Positions 36,720-46,375 of a stretch of 64,000 bases of DNA are shown here, piece after piece; within the stretch, counting starts at the first letter, position 1; each line of letters starts with the position of its first letter. The notes under the pieces were generated by a model. That model was given only the letters and a program-made list of their open reading frames with translations. It ran no database searches and was not told the DNA's origin. This stretch comes from Steinernema hermaphroditum (lineage: Eukaryota > Nematoda > Chromadorea > Rhabditida > Steinernematidae), in assembly GCA_030435675.1 (NCBI GenBank), contig CM059623.1, positions 13,734,092-13,798,091 of the forward strand, written 5' to 3'. The translations under genes and the position numbers were made by a program.

Positions 36720-38193
36720 ATGCGTCTACTTCTCTTCTTCTTCGTCTCCTTCATATCGACCTCTTTTTGCCAACTGGAATGTGGTGAAGACGGATTCCTC
36801 TCGAATGGCGACGATCCTACGGATAGAACGTGGCACTGCGTCAACTACTATGGAGTCTCGGTCGACTTCGACGGGGCCAAGGATTTCTGCGAGAAGAAAG
36901 GAGCGAAGATGGCTTCGATTCACTCGAAGTATCAGAATGGAAATTTGCTGAGTAAGTGATTGTGACAAGTTTACACAAATCAGATCTCTTAAGCATTCGG
37001 AAAAGTTCAGTTCTGGATCGGAGGTCGAGACGTATACAACAACGGCACTTGGACATGGGTCGATGGAACACGCTTCGATTTCAGCAGCTGGGGAGCTGGA
37101 GAACCCAACAACATGTTCGGACACGACTGTCTCATGGTTGATCCGTACAGTTCGCTATGGTCAGCCAATGACTGCACTACGAGAAGAGCTGCAGTGGCCT
37201 GCATGGCGCCGTTTTCGTGTAAGTGGAACTTTTGAAGACATATATAGTCAAGGGATTGTCGTGACCGGGAGCACCTCATGTTATCTAGTTCACTTCCGGT
37301 GTTATGTTGTCCCCAAGTTACACAAGGCATGCCTGCGGACGCGATTTTGGCTAATGGGGTCACGTATCCAAAAGTGCTTTAAAAAGAGGCTAGAAAGACT
37401 GTATATACCAGTCACCTGCAATAGCACAGCTCCAATATCACTCGACGACTGATTGATTGATTCTGCGGTCCCGTGGTGTAGCGGTTAGCACTCAGGACTC
37501 TGAATCCTGCGACCCGAGTTCAAATCTCGGCGGGACCTAATATTTTTCTGTTTACTCAGTTAGTTTCTTTTGGTTTATTTGGCAATCTTAACGATCATCT
37601 TTTCTTGGAGAGTTCTTCGGCGGTAATTTTCAAATAAAAAAAATTCACGATCCAAAGGCATTTCGCCTATCAAGGCACTCGTTGAAATGTGTATGGTTTA
37701 AAAGCCAGTTTACAGTCCCATCAACTACATCGGCCACAACTACCGCACCTCCTTCCACATCTTGTTCCAACACCTCCTGCTACACTCTATCCGACGGACC
37801 TTTCTTCCAATGGCAGTACGCCGAGAACTTCTGCAAGACCATCGGAGGACATCTAGCCTCAGTCCATAGCGTCAGTGAAGCCAAGATCATAGCAGAGCTT
37901 GCTACCCGTCAGTCTGCTGACACTTTTTGGCTAGGAGGCACTGTTGATAAGAACAACACTGTTCACTGGCTAGATGGATCGCCAAGCGACTTCGACAACT
38001 TCTCTCACCCATCGTTCCCTAACTACAAGGCTGGAGGATGTGTTATCGTAAGGAACACTAGAAATAGACTTTGTTCATTGAGAACTTTTAGCAAGACACG
38101 ACTTCGGAGAAGTGGATGAACACCAATTGCAACAAGCTCTCATATGCCTTGTGCGCCGTTCCGAAAAGGAAAAAGAAGTTAACGAACTTTTAA
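36720..38193 (+). CDS. Secreted C-type lectin with two CTLDs (CTL-5), 296 aa
   Basis: Exons: 36720-36951, 36994-37218, 37716-38047, 38092-38193 (phases 1, 1, 0). Signal peptide MRLLLFFFVSFISTSFCQ. CTLD1 has FWIGGRDVYNNGTWTW and GEPN with a nearby WSANDC, the closest to an intact calcium site in the cluster. CTLD2 starts after a Thr/Ser-rich linker (STTSATTTAPPST) and has FWLGGTV and VHWLDGSPSDF. The C terminus is basic (PKRKKKLTNF). The 497-bp intron 2 contains a complete tRNA-Gln gene on the same strand. Confidence 0.92.
37467..37538 (+). tRNA. tRNA-Gln (CTG), inside CTL-5 intron 2
   Basis: A cloverleaf of 72 nt: acceptor stem GGTCCCG/CGGGACC with discriminator T, anticodon loop ACTCTGAAT (anticodon CTG), and T arm with GTTCAAATC. 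No intron and no encoded CCA. An identical-looking copy is at 55388-55459. Confidence 0.95.
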
Positions 38194-39162
38194 GAACTTT
38201 TAATTCGTGTTAGGATAAAATTTGTCACAACGTCAATCACAAATCTATACGAAGATTGTATCTCAAACTCATTCACGAATCTGTTATCGTTAGATTCATA
38301 TCGAATTTACGAGTTTTTAGTTTTGGATCATCGGCTTATACACTACAAGGATACAAGGAATCATATAGAGAAAAGAAAAAGGCACATCATAGGCACTGCG
38401 TCTCCTCTGGTTTCACAGGAGAAGCAGTGCGGCGAAGAGGCCGGATTCCGGTTGATGCGCTGTGGTAGGGTACAACGAACGGAACGAAGACCCATCTGCG
38501 GTTTCAATGGCGGCGCAGACTTTGACATTTTGATATTTCAGTTTGAGAACGTCTTATTGGCGCGACCTTGGAATTATGACTCCCTGAACTGAGCCTGTTA
38601 CTGTTCGGACGGTCAGGAAGGACTGTTCACTCAGCTCATTTCTGAGAGAGCGATCGGACCGATCGCCACTGATGAATGAATCACAAATGAATCAAATCGG
38701 ACTATAGTTCATTTCTGCCACTTCTCATATTTGACCTTCATTTGGTCGTGCTTATCAATTTTGCGCATGTGCATGGTACATGCTGACCAAAAAACAAAAT
38801 TATATGCCGAGACACCAAAGTGACACGGTCTCCAACCTCGATGTTCAGCCGTTTCCTTTCACTTCAGGCGTTCAAACACTCTCTGATAAGCTAGCACATG
38901 CCTGCAGTCGGCGTAAAGGTTTATAGCCTTCTGCACCTGTTAATTATCGAACGGCATCACATAGTACGCTTGATCAGCATGACAGGTGAAGCTGTCCTAA
39001 AAATGCAGTCTTGCGATATCTCGCTTTTTGACCGCTTTATCTGTGATAACGTCAATTTTGAAAATTTTGCAGATTTATAGTAGTAGTAGCTGAACATTGT
39101 TTTGTTAGGATACTTTAATCTCCAAGGCCCCAATGTGCATTCCACTCTGATGTATGCTCCGC
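38194..39162. other. Intergenic between CTL-5 and CTL-6
   Basis: No convincing gene. Nothing repeated elsewhere in the window was noticed. Confidence 0.35.
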
Positions 39163-39185
39163 TGATAAACCATCGCCTATAAAAG
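39163..39185 (+). promoter_or_regulatory. GATA site and TATA box of CTL-6
   Basis: TGATAA at 39163-39168 and TATAAAAG at 39178-39185, about 30 bp above the ATG at 39216. This is the clearest core promoter among the lectin genes. Confidence 0.55.
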
Positions 39186-39215
39186 TGGTCTTTCCGTCAG
39201 TGACAGGCTGCGACC

Positions 39216-40451
39216 ATGCGTGTGCTCACCTTCCTCTTCTCCTCTCTCATACCCACCTTCTTGTGTCAACTGTGGTGCGGGAAAAACGGCTTCCAAACCT
39301 TCGCCGACGGCAACGACAACAAGTACCGCTGCGTGAATTACTACAACGTTTCTCTCGATTTCAATGGAGGCAAGGAATTCTGCGCTAAGAAAGGAGCCAA
39401 GTTGGCGTCTATCCATTCAAAAGATGACAATGATGTGCTAGGAAGTAAGCTGAAACATTACCCGTTACTTTCATGAATAACCCATTTAGTGTTCACGTTC
39501 CAGGGCGGTGCCTACTGGCTCGGAGGTCAAGACGCGAACAACAACGGCACATGGACGTGGCAGGACGGCTCGCACTTCGATTACAGTAACTGGGCAGCTG
39601 GACAGCCAAGCACCGAGAGTGGAAAGAACTGTCTGGAGGTGGACCCTATTTCGGAGCTGTGGTCCGCCACCGATTGCAGTGAGAAGAGAGCGGTTACATG
39701 CATCAAGCCCTTAGTCTGTAAGTAGCGAGAAAGCAAGTCGGGGGTGGCTGCTTGGAGTATCGAAGAGTGGCTAAGTTGAGCGATCAAAGAGTGAGGTCAA
39801 GACTTGTGATGAGTCAAGTGATCATAGTGCAATCGAAAGCACCTGGCGTATGTTGGATCTGGATCTGACACTGGATTTAAGCTGTAATATTTGGCTTCCG
39901 AAAGTAAGCGCTCATAGCACAAAAGCCGGGTCAAAAGACTTAAAGGTTACTGCAGTTGGCTCTAAGAAAGCAGCTCACCATTAGTTTTGATATCCCTTAT
40001 GTCCTTCCATCTAGACCCGGACGCGCAACCTCCTCCAATCGAGTGCTGGGGCGAATACTGCTATCAATTCCTCGATGGCATTGCCGCTTGGGACATCGCC
40101 GCACAGACCTGCAAGATGAAGGGTGGCAACCTGGCGTCAATCCATAGCGCGAAGGATCAACGACTCATGGAGCCGATTGCGACGTCCAACGGCATCGATA
40201 GCTACTGGATCGGCGGACAAGTGAACGTGAACAACACTCTCAGCTGGATCGATGGGTCGAAGGTGAACTACAGTAATTATCTAAGCGACTGGCCAATGTA
40301 TTCGTTGGGACGTTGCCTTTGTGTAAGTGTGGATTTCTGTGATTTTTCTGATCGTTCCGTTCAGATGGACGGAGCTTCTCAGCAATGGATCACCGATCAT
40401 TGCGACGTGAAGTTGTTCGCTTTGTGCGAGCTGCCGAGAAGAAATGACTAG
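39216..40451 (+). CDS. Secreted C-type lectin with two CTLDs (CTL-6), 283 aa
   Basis: Exons: 39216-39444, 39490-39717, 40015-40322, 40365-40451 (phases 1, 1, 0). Signal peptide MRVLTFLFSSLIPTFLCQ. CTLD1 has YWLGGQDANNNGTWTWQDG and GQPS, not EPN. CTLD2 has PPPIECWGEYCYQF, YWIGGQVNVNNTLSW and the end CELPRRND, and is most like CTL-3. It closes the cluster; a dispersed element (copy D) begins 44 bp after the stop. Confidence 0.92.
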
Positions 40452-40494
40452 TTCACTGTTGTGTCTATGGCAATTTGCTTTAAACCCTTACAAA

Positions 40495-41730
40495 TCCCCT
40501 ATATAAACGGAGAACCGACGGGTCCGTTGGTCTGTGTGTGTATGTGTTTTTCCGTGAGCATGGAGAAAACACCCACGCAAAATAATGATCAACCAAATGC
40601 CCCATCTGTCGTGACTTCCAGTATCACGTCGGATGGCTTCCATCCACTCCCCAAGGCCGCAGACCATGGTATTTACCCGGCAGGCCTCACTCCTGGGAAT
40701 CTGTTGAGTGAAACACTTCTGCCTACCGGGACATCACGATATGCTGTCGTGCATCCTCCCAACTCGCGTAAAACGCTAGCTGAGGTTGCGCGCCTCCACC
40801 AGTGGAATCGTGCCTTCCGGGGAGCCGCAATCCACATCCTCCGGCCTAGCCCTCGTGTCAAGAATGACCGATTCATCATTGTGACCGTTTGCACCTACAC
40901 CCTTGCAATAAAGGTCGATGAGGTAGCTCTGGACTCGATCGCCGAGTTCGAGACCACCCTCCGCGAGCATTATGGCCACCGTGACGAAATTTATGTCGAC
41001 AATACAGCCCCGTTCGAGTTGAGAAACCTCGACGACAGTCACGGTCCCTTTCGATTCACCACAATAAATTTTCATGTGGGACCTTCGTCATCTGGCGCTT
41101 GCTATGATTATCAAAGCCCCCTTACGGTGGACTCTATCTTTTCGGACTTCGCGCGAGTCCTTGAACAGATCTATCGCTCGCGCAGCGCAGCGTCCTCATG
41201 CGCTCTATCGTGGATTTCGAGCATTGCAGCCACGCACAATCACAGTCCACATACGGACTTGTGTGGCTACTTCCCTGTTCAAGCCCTAGCAGCTGTAGCT
41301 CGTAGCCAGCATTCCTGATTCTTGAGTGGATTCCCCTCACCAAAAAAAAACAAAAGCTACACCAATGCACGCACGCCTTCTCGGCCTCTCGTGCGCACAT
41401 CCTGATTATCGGGACGATAATCCCATAAGGTGGGTATTGTACGGTACAGTCATAGGGTCCCCTATATCAAAAATCTCTTAAAATCCGTAGTGGAGAGGAG
41501 AAACCCAAACAGAAGGGAACAGCTCCACTCTCAAGCTCGCGAGAAGAACGCGGCGGCTGACCGGTCAGAGGGAAGGAGCAAAAGCGGGCCGCGCGTGCGC
41601 TCACGGCTTAGTTTGGATTCAGCTTCAGCTCAATTTAACAGAGAGGTGTCCTGTTCTCTGGCGTCTTGCCGCCCGCAAGGCTACTTGGCTTTCAGGACCT
41701 AGAGGAACGAATTTGCTCTGAGCGTTTATT
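40495..41730 (+). mobile_element. Dispersed element, copy D, with internal ORF
   Basis: The left end TCCCCTATATAAACGGAG and the following ACGGGTCCGTTGGTCTG match copies A and C. The right end (CCGCCCGC, GGCTACTTGGCTTTCAGGAC, then GCGTTTATT) matches their hairpin side. At 1.24 kb it is about three times longer than copy A because it holds a 252-codon ORF and about 340 bp more. The right end touches palindrome P5, which has lost its own outer end. Confidence 0.65.
40560..41318 (+). CDS. Unknown ORF carried by the dispersed element, 252 aa
   Basis: An uninterrupted frame from MEKTPTQNNDQPNAPSVV to a stop at 41316-41318. The first codons lie in element sequence shared with copies A and C; the rest is unique in the window. 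The protein has no signal peptide or membrane segment. Its middle has a hydrophobic, strand-like part (FIIVTVCTYTLAI) and its C terminus is Ala/Ser-rich. I recognise no transposase, reverse transcriptase or Rep/helicase motif. It may be a captured host fragment or an accessory protein of the element family. Confidence 0.45.
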   Translation: MEKTPTQNNDQPNAPSVVTSSITSDGFHPLPKAADHGIYPAGLTPGNLLSETLLPTGTSRYAVVHPPNSRKTLAEVARLHQWNRAFRGAAIHILRPSPRVKNDRFIIVTVCTYTLAIKVDEVALDSIAEFETTLREHYGHRDEIYVDNTAPFELRNLDDSHGPFRFTTINFHVGPSSSGACYDYQSPLTVDSIFSDFARVLEQIYRSRSAASSCALSWISSIAATHNHSPHTDLCGYFPVQALAAVARSQHS

Positions 41731-41731
41731 T

Positions 41732-42506
41732 AAAATACGAACACATAACTATACAAACATGCACAAATCAGTTTTTGTCCGATAGAGGAAGGAGTGCTTG
41801 AAGAAAAGAACTGCTGGCACTGCTTGGTTGCCCACAAATTTAGGGGACTCCTCCGCCACCGCCTTCAGTGCCGCCGCCGCCACCGCCTCCAGCGCTTCCA
41901 CCGCCGCCTCCACCTCCGCCGCCTCCACCGCCACCGCCTCCAGCGCCTCCACCGCCACCGCCTCCAGCGCCGCCACCGCCACCGCCTCCAGCGCCGCCAC
42001 CGCCACCGCCTCCAGCGCCGCCACCGCCACCGCCTCCACCTCCGCCGCCTCCACCGTTGTTTTTCGGTTCGTTAGTCAATGGAGTACAGCCGTATGCCAC
42101 AGCGGCCAGGACGAGGAGAAGGAACCAAAGCGATAGGAACTTCATGATGACCGAGGAAGCTGATACCTTGCTCTGTTGAGAGAGTTCTTTTATATCCAAA
42201 AAAAAGTCATATGTTGCGGAGCCGAAGGGTTTTTTGGCTCAAGATGGGCAAACAGATCGCCGTTGCAAGATCAATTAAAAAACAAGCATTGTTTCTCACG
42301 ATTTGATGGGCGTGTTTTTACGTGGACTGAAACGCTGAGACCGACTCGCGATTCGAACGCGGCGATAGCGGCATCGAGAATTTTTTAATTTGTGGACAGC
42401 CTTTCTTTAAGCACCCCTTCATCTCTCGCAGAAGAACCGATTCATTCATGTCTGTATAGTTCTGTTCGTAGTTATTATAAATACTTGTATTCGCTACAGT
42501 ATACTA
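41732..42506. repeat. Palindromic cassette P5, one arm deleted
   Basis: The left arm has gene i (minus). The right arm keeps only the 3' UTR (CAGCCTTTCTTTAAGCACCC at about 42400, AGAAGAACCGATTCATTCAT, TACAGTATACT at 42496-42506). The right-hand coding region and promoter half are gone. The spacer next to gene i is B-type (GTTGCGGAGCCGAAGGG). Confidence 0.75.
41840..42145 (-). CDS. Secreted Gly/Ala-rich peptide i (P5), 101 aa
   Basis: Signal peptide MKFLSLWFLLLVLAAVAYG, Cys20, linker TPLTNEPKNN, then a long Gly region broken by single Ala residues at about 8-residue intervals (four or more GGGGGGGA units), then SAGG and TEGG, ending GVP. It is about twice as long as the other copies. The changed Arg2 to Lys and linker make it the most diverged member. 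The TATA box (CTTTTATA on plus, about 42188) and spacing to the ATG are kept, so it is probably expressed. Confidence 0.7.
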   Translation of the reverse strand: MKFLSLWFLLLVLAAVAYGCTPLTNEPKNNGGGGGGGGGGGGGAGGGGGGGAGGGGGGGAGGGGGGGAGGGGGGGGGGGGGGGSAGGGGGGGTEGGGGGVP

Positions 42507-44029
42507 TCAGCTGCGGAATCGATGCACTTTCTGAGCGATGAGAGGAGTTAATTTTGCAGCTGGCTCCCTTTAAGGTTATTTGTGTAAAACGCACTATATT
42601 TTCAACTATGGGAAAAAGGCAGATGCCTCATTTATCAGGGCCAGATACTGCATCTCGTGTTTTTTTTAATTTTTCATTTAGGTCAACGGACGAATGAAAG
42701 TTGCGGTTGCACCGTCGTCCGTCTCGATCGCAACATAAAATGTTGCAAGAGGGTGCGGCCGTGCAAAGTGAGACGTCGAACACGTTTCCTTTATTTAGGT
42801 CACCGTCTGCATGGCGTCTAAAAAACACTACGTAGCAGGAGATCATTTTCACCCTTTTGTTGCGAAGTGTTGTGGGTGCACTGGAATCCGTTTGGGTTGC
42901 CTGTCATGGAGAGAAGGATCGTTGAGGTGCGTCCACATTTCTGCCATTACCGTTTATCTTCCACGGGACGTCATGAGTTGGAAAAGTTCAAGATATCTCG
43001 CATACCGTAACCAATATCACTGCCCCATCATATAACAACCATTCTCTTTTGCGCTTTCAGACGTCCCTTTCTGGGAGTTAGACTGTCCCGTTTTTGATTG
43101 CTTATCTCAAGATCTCGACCATCCTCCACGGAAATGGGTCATGCCCTCTGGGATGCTGCATTGGTCGGTGGCGATCCGCTTCACGGTACACGTGGAAACT
43201 CCAGAAATGGCCGCAGAACGGGCGTTTGCGGGAGAGGAGTGGCTTTGGGAGCACACGTTTGATTGGGTGCGAGCGGTCCTTGATCCGAAAGAGCCGTCTT
43301 CGTCGGTGGTCAGAGCGCCGGCACCCTTCAATGTTGTCGATGGTGGTAGGACCTCGTCATCCAGGTGTTCCAATTCTCTTCGGAAGCCAGACAACTCACA
43401 ATTGTCACCGCCTCTGAACTTTGAATGACCTCGAATGTAAATGGTTAAATTTCGCAATCGGTGCTGCGGCTGGAAACAAGAGTACGGTAGCAACATGATC
43501 CACACTGGAGCCGGCGAGTCGCCAAACAGGTTTCCTTTATTTAGGTCACCGTCTACATTACGGTTTCGAACGCGAATTTCGCTCAAGGTTCGCTTTATAT
43601 ACAGGGGAGAGGGTGCGAAAAGAGACGTCGTTTGAGTTGGAGAACTGGAAGTAGATTGTAAGACTTTTGCTGGAACAGGAGCCTCTAGTCACCTACACCA
43701 GGATCATTTTTAACGCAGAAAGAGGAGTTTCTCTTGTTTTTTAGTGTTAACTTGTGGGTACCCGACAACTTCCGGCCCAAGGTCTATCCAGAGATTCCAC
43801 TTCCAAGGTAGTGTTCAGAAGACATTTATCACCCACAAGAATTGACTGATAGTGCAGTGTGCTTCTGTTACGAGTGAGCAGCGCCGTACATGCAATAGAA
43901 GTGTTTCTTCTGCATACAAGATTCATTAACTAAGGACAGATTAACCAAAAGCCTGAAAGGAACTCAAGTCGTGCCGCGCCAGGACGATCGTGACGGGACC
44001 AGGTTTTCGCGTGCTCTGGCGGTTAATTT
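42507..44029. other. Region with a possible small gene and a short direct repeat
   Basis: A frame at 42811 starts MASKKHYVAGDHFHPFVAKC just after TTTAGGTCACCGTCTGC. A second frame, open from about 43062 to 43428 (WELDCPVFDCLSQDLD; FTVHVETPEMAAERAF), follows a TTTCAG. The phases of the obvious donor (GAG/GTGCGT, 42926) and this acceptor do not fit, so I do not call a gene. GTTTCCTTTATTTAGGTCAC occurs twice (about 42783 and 43529). Confidence 0.3.
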
Positions 44030-44298
44030 CGGCGTTGAGACATTTGAGTCCCAGCACTTGAGTCCCGGACATTTGAGTCCCGGACATTTGAGTCCCAGAC
44101 ACAGAGCTCCGACGAAACGGTAACAACTGTAAACGGCAGAAACGTCCAACGTGAATCATAGCGCATCAAATTGCTAAGCAAATACCCAAGAAGTTAACTC
44201 AAACTCAACCGTTTCGTCGGAGCTCTGTGTCCGGGACTCAAATGTCTGGGACTCAAATGTCCGGGACTCAAGTGCCGGGACTCAAATGTCTCAACGCC
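44030..44298. mobile_element. Foldback element 1 with tandem-repeat inverted ends
   Basis: Arms 44030-44123 and about 44208-44298 are reverse complements: GGCGTTGAGACATTTGAGTC at the left and its complement at the right. Each arm is built of about four 17-bp repeats (ACATTTGAGTCCCGG) and ends inward with ACAGAGCTCCGACGAAACGG. TTAATTT flanks it on both sides (44023-44029, 44299-44305), a likely 7-bp target duplication. Confidence 0.85.
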
Positions 44299-44305
44299 TT
44301 AATTT

Positions 44306-44772
44306 GTTATGTGTGCGCGACTCAACCTCTTTGATCTTTAGTCGAAATGTTCGAGATTCGTTCTCGAAATCTCGGTCAAAAATCTCGAAATTTCGAGTAT
44401 GGGACCCATCACGGGTTCCAGGCACATTTAAGTTACTACACCTGATAATAAGGTTTGATGAGGCACAGTTGTGGAATGGTGTTTGTAAACTTCATTCGTT
44501 CGGCTATCTTCGATATCTTCTTCACGATATGTATCTTCATTGATCTGATAGTTAGTTAGATGCTTCCGTCTTCTAAAAGAATGGTCTATGTGAATTACTG
44601 TACTCCAAGTTCCGCGTTCAGGCGCTAATCTTAGTCCAAGGGTGCAAGCAAATGCGCATCGCTTTACATGTTGCCCTGAACATGTGTTTTGCGTACTTTC
44701 CCCTCTTTACAATCAATATCACACTTTTCAGATCGCCGCGCGCGTGTTCATCTTTCGTCGCCATCGAAGACC
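44306..44772. other. Upstream region of ribose-5-phosphate isomerase
   Basis: No gene. A run of TCGAAAT-type motifs occurs at 44340-44395. TTTTCAG at 44724-44730 is a possible splice or trans-splice acceptor for the isomerase mRNA. Confidence 0.35.
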
Positions 44773-46375
44773 ATGTCGTCGACTCGCGCCGCCTTTCTCT
44801 GCGCTTCACGTCTCCTCTCCGCCGCCGACGGCTTCGACTGTCGGCCTCGTCGCCTCGCCATTTCAGTCAGTAACGTCGTCGCGCGTTCGCCCTCCACGTT
44901 TCGGCTAATCGTAATGCTTTCAGATTAGGAAGATGTCGGCGCTGAGTGAGATCGAACGGGCGAAGCGGCATGCGGCCTTCCAGTGCGCGTCGGGGAACGT
45001 CGCCAGCGGAGCGAGGATCGGCGTCGGCAGCGGATCGACTGTCAAGTATTTTGTGCAGTATTTGAAGGAGAAGTTCCACGAGAAAACGCTCACCGACATC
45101 GTTTGCGTTCCCACCAGCTTCCAGGTGAGCTGACGTTTTGTTTGGACGTCTGTCAGTAGTGGAAAAGACGGAAAGAACGGATAAAGGCAGACGGATGGAC
45201 AAATACAGCTGAATCTAGGAGTGTCTAGGCCATTGTTTGTGTGCTCCACTTTCTTTTCGTTTTCGACCGTTTTTGACAGTCATCAACAGATGGTTGTCTA
45301 TCTGCCGGGTGTTTGTATATCCGTCTGTCTAGAAAACAAACAGACTGACAGACAGACACGCGACCGAAAGGCGAAAATGTCTATCTGTCAGGAGAGACAA
45401 ATTGATGCATGTGAACCCCGTGATTTCGACCTCATTTTTGGCCGATCTCTCCTACAGTTTTACTTCTAAATTTCGCTTGATTATGCTCTCTTAATTCGCG
45501 TATTTCAGACCCGACGCTGGCTCATCGACGCAGGCCTTCCCGTCAGCGATCTCGAACAAACCCCTTCGCTTTCTGTATGTATCGACGGAGCCGACGAAGT
45601 TGACGCGAAGCTCAACTGCATCAAGGGCGGTGGAGGATGTCTTCTGCAGGAGAAAGTCGTGCAGACGTGTGCCGAGAAGTTCTTCGTCATCGCCGACAAT
45701 TCGAAACAGTCGACGGTGCTCGGAGAGAAGTACAAGAACGTTCCGCTTGAAGTTTCGCAGTTTGCCTATGCGCCCGTGATGAAGTGGATCGAACAGAAAC
45801 TTGGTACGCGTTTTTTATTCGACGGAGATCGAATGTCTGCATCGACCACTCACGTGTCTGCATTTGAATTGTAGATGTGTGAACCGTCTACAATTCCCAC
45901 GTCTGCAATTCAAATGCAGACTCATGAGCGGTCGATAAGAGACAAGTAGACCTGAGCTCTTTTTTGTACTTTCCGTGTGGTTGTCTATTATTGACCACTC
46001 ATCTGCCTACAGTCGTGTTACAGATGTTGATAACGTTTCCTAGACGTGGCTTGTTGTAGACACCTACAGTGCACTCATTATTACCTTTTTTTAGGCGGCA
46101 AGTGCCATCTCCGCAATGCTGTTAAGAAGTGCGGCCCGATCGTCACCGACAACGGCAACTACATCGTCGACTGGGAGTTCCCGAAGTCCGACGATCAGAA
46201 TCGCGACTGGAACGCCGTCAACGACACGCTTCTCCGAATTCCAGGTGCCGTCAAAACCGTTATTTACGTAAACTAATCCAGCTTTTCAGGTGTTCTCGAG
46301 ACCGGCCTGTTCCTCGGCGTCGCACAGAAGGTGTACTTCGCCACTGCCGAAGGCAGCGTCACTGTCATTCCCTAA
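44773..46375 (+). CDS. rpia-1: Ribose-5-phosphate isomerase A, 5 exons, 274 aa
   Basis: Exons: 44773-44865, 44924-45124, 45509-45803, 46095-46244, 46290-46375. It interconverts ribose 5-phosphate and ribulose 5-phosphate in the non-oxidative pentose phosphate pathway, in the cytosol. RpiA landmarks are present: the phosphate loop VGSGSTVKYFV, CIDGADEVD, IKGGGGCLLQEKVV, FFVIADNSKQ and the C-terminal GLFLGVAQKVYFATAEG. Exon 1 adds about 34 residues (MSSTRAAFLCASRLLSAADG) before the usual start (MSALSEIERAKRHA, ATG 44933). It is in frame, but may be 5' UTR or a targeting extension; the ATG at 44933 gives a more normal 240-aa enzyme. The symbol follows the C. elegans orthologue name. Confidence 0.93.

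Noticed and set aside
41868..42179. Long Pro-rich or Ala/Thr-rich frames on the strand opposite the poly-Gly genes (here and at 24181, 28341, 35227)
   Set aside because: They are the complements of the GGC/GGT runs. They have no promoter or signal peptide of their own; the minus-strand Gly genes have TATA boxes and conserved signal peptides.
23461..42506. CRISPR-like or bacterial repeat array interpretation of the palindromes
   Set aside because: The units are about 1 kb, in inverted pairs, with TATA boxes and signal peptides, in an intron-rich nematode genome.
43107..43586. A 159-codon minus-strand frame
   Set aside because: No domain or signal and no splice support. The plus-strand frames of the same region look slightly better but are also uncalled.
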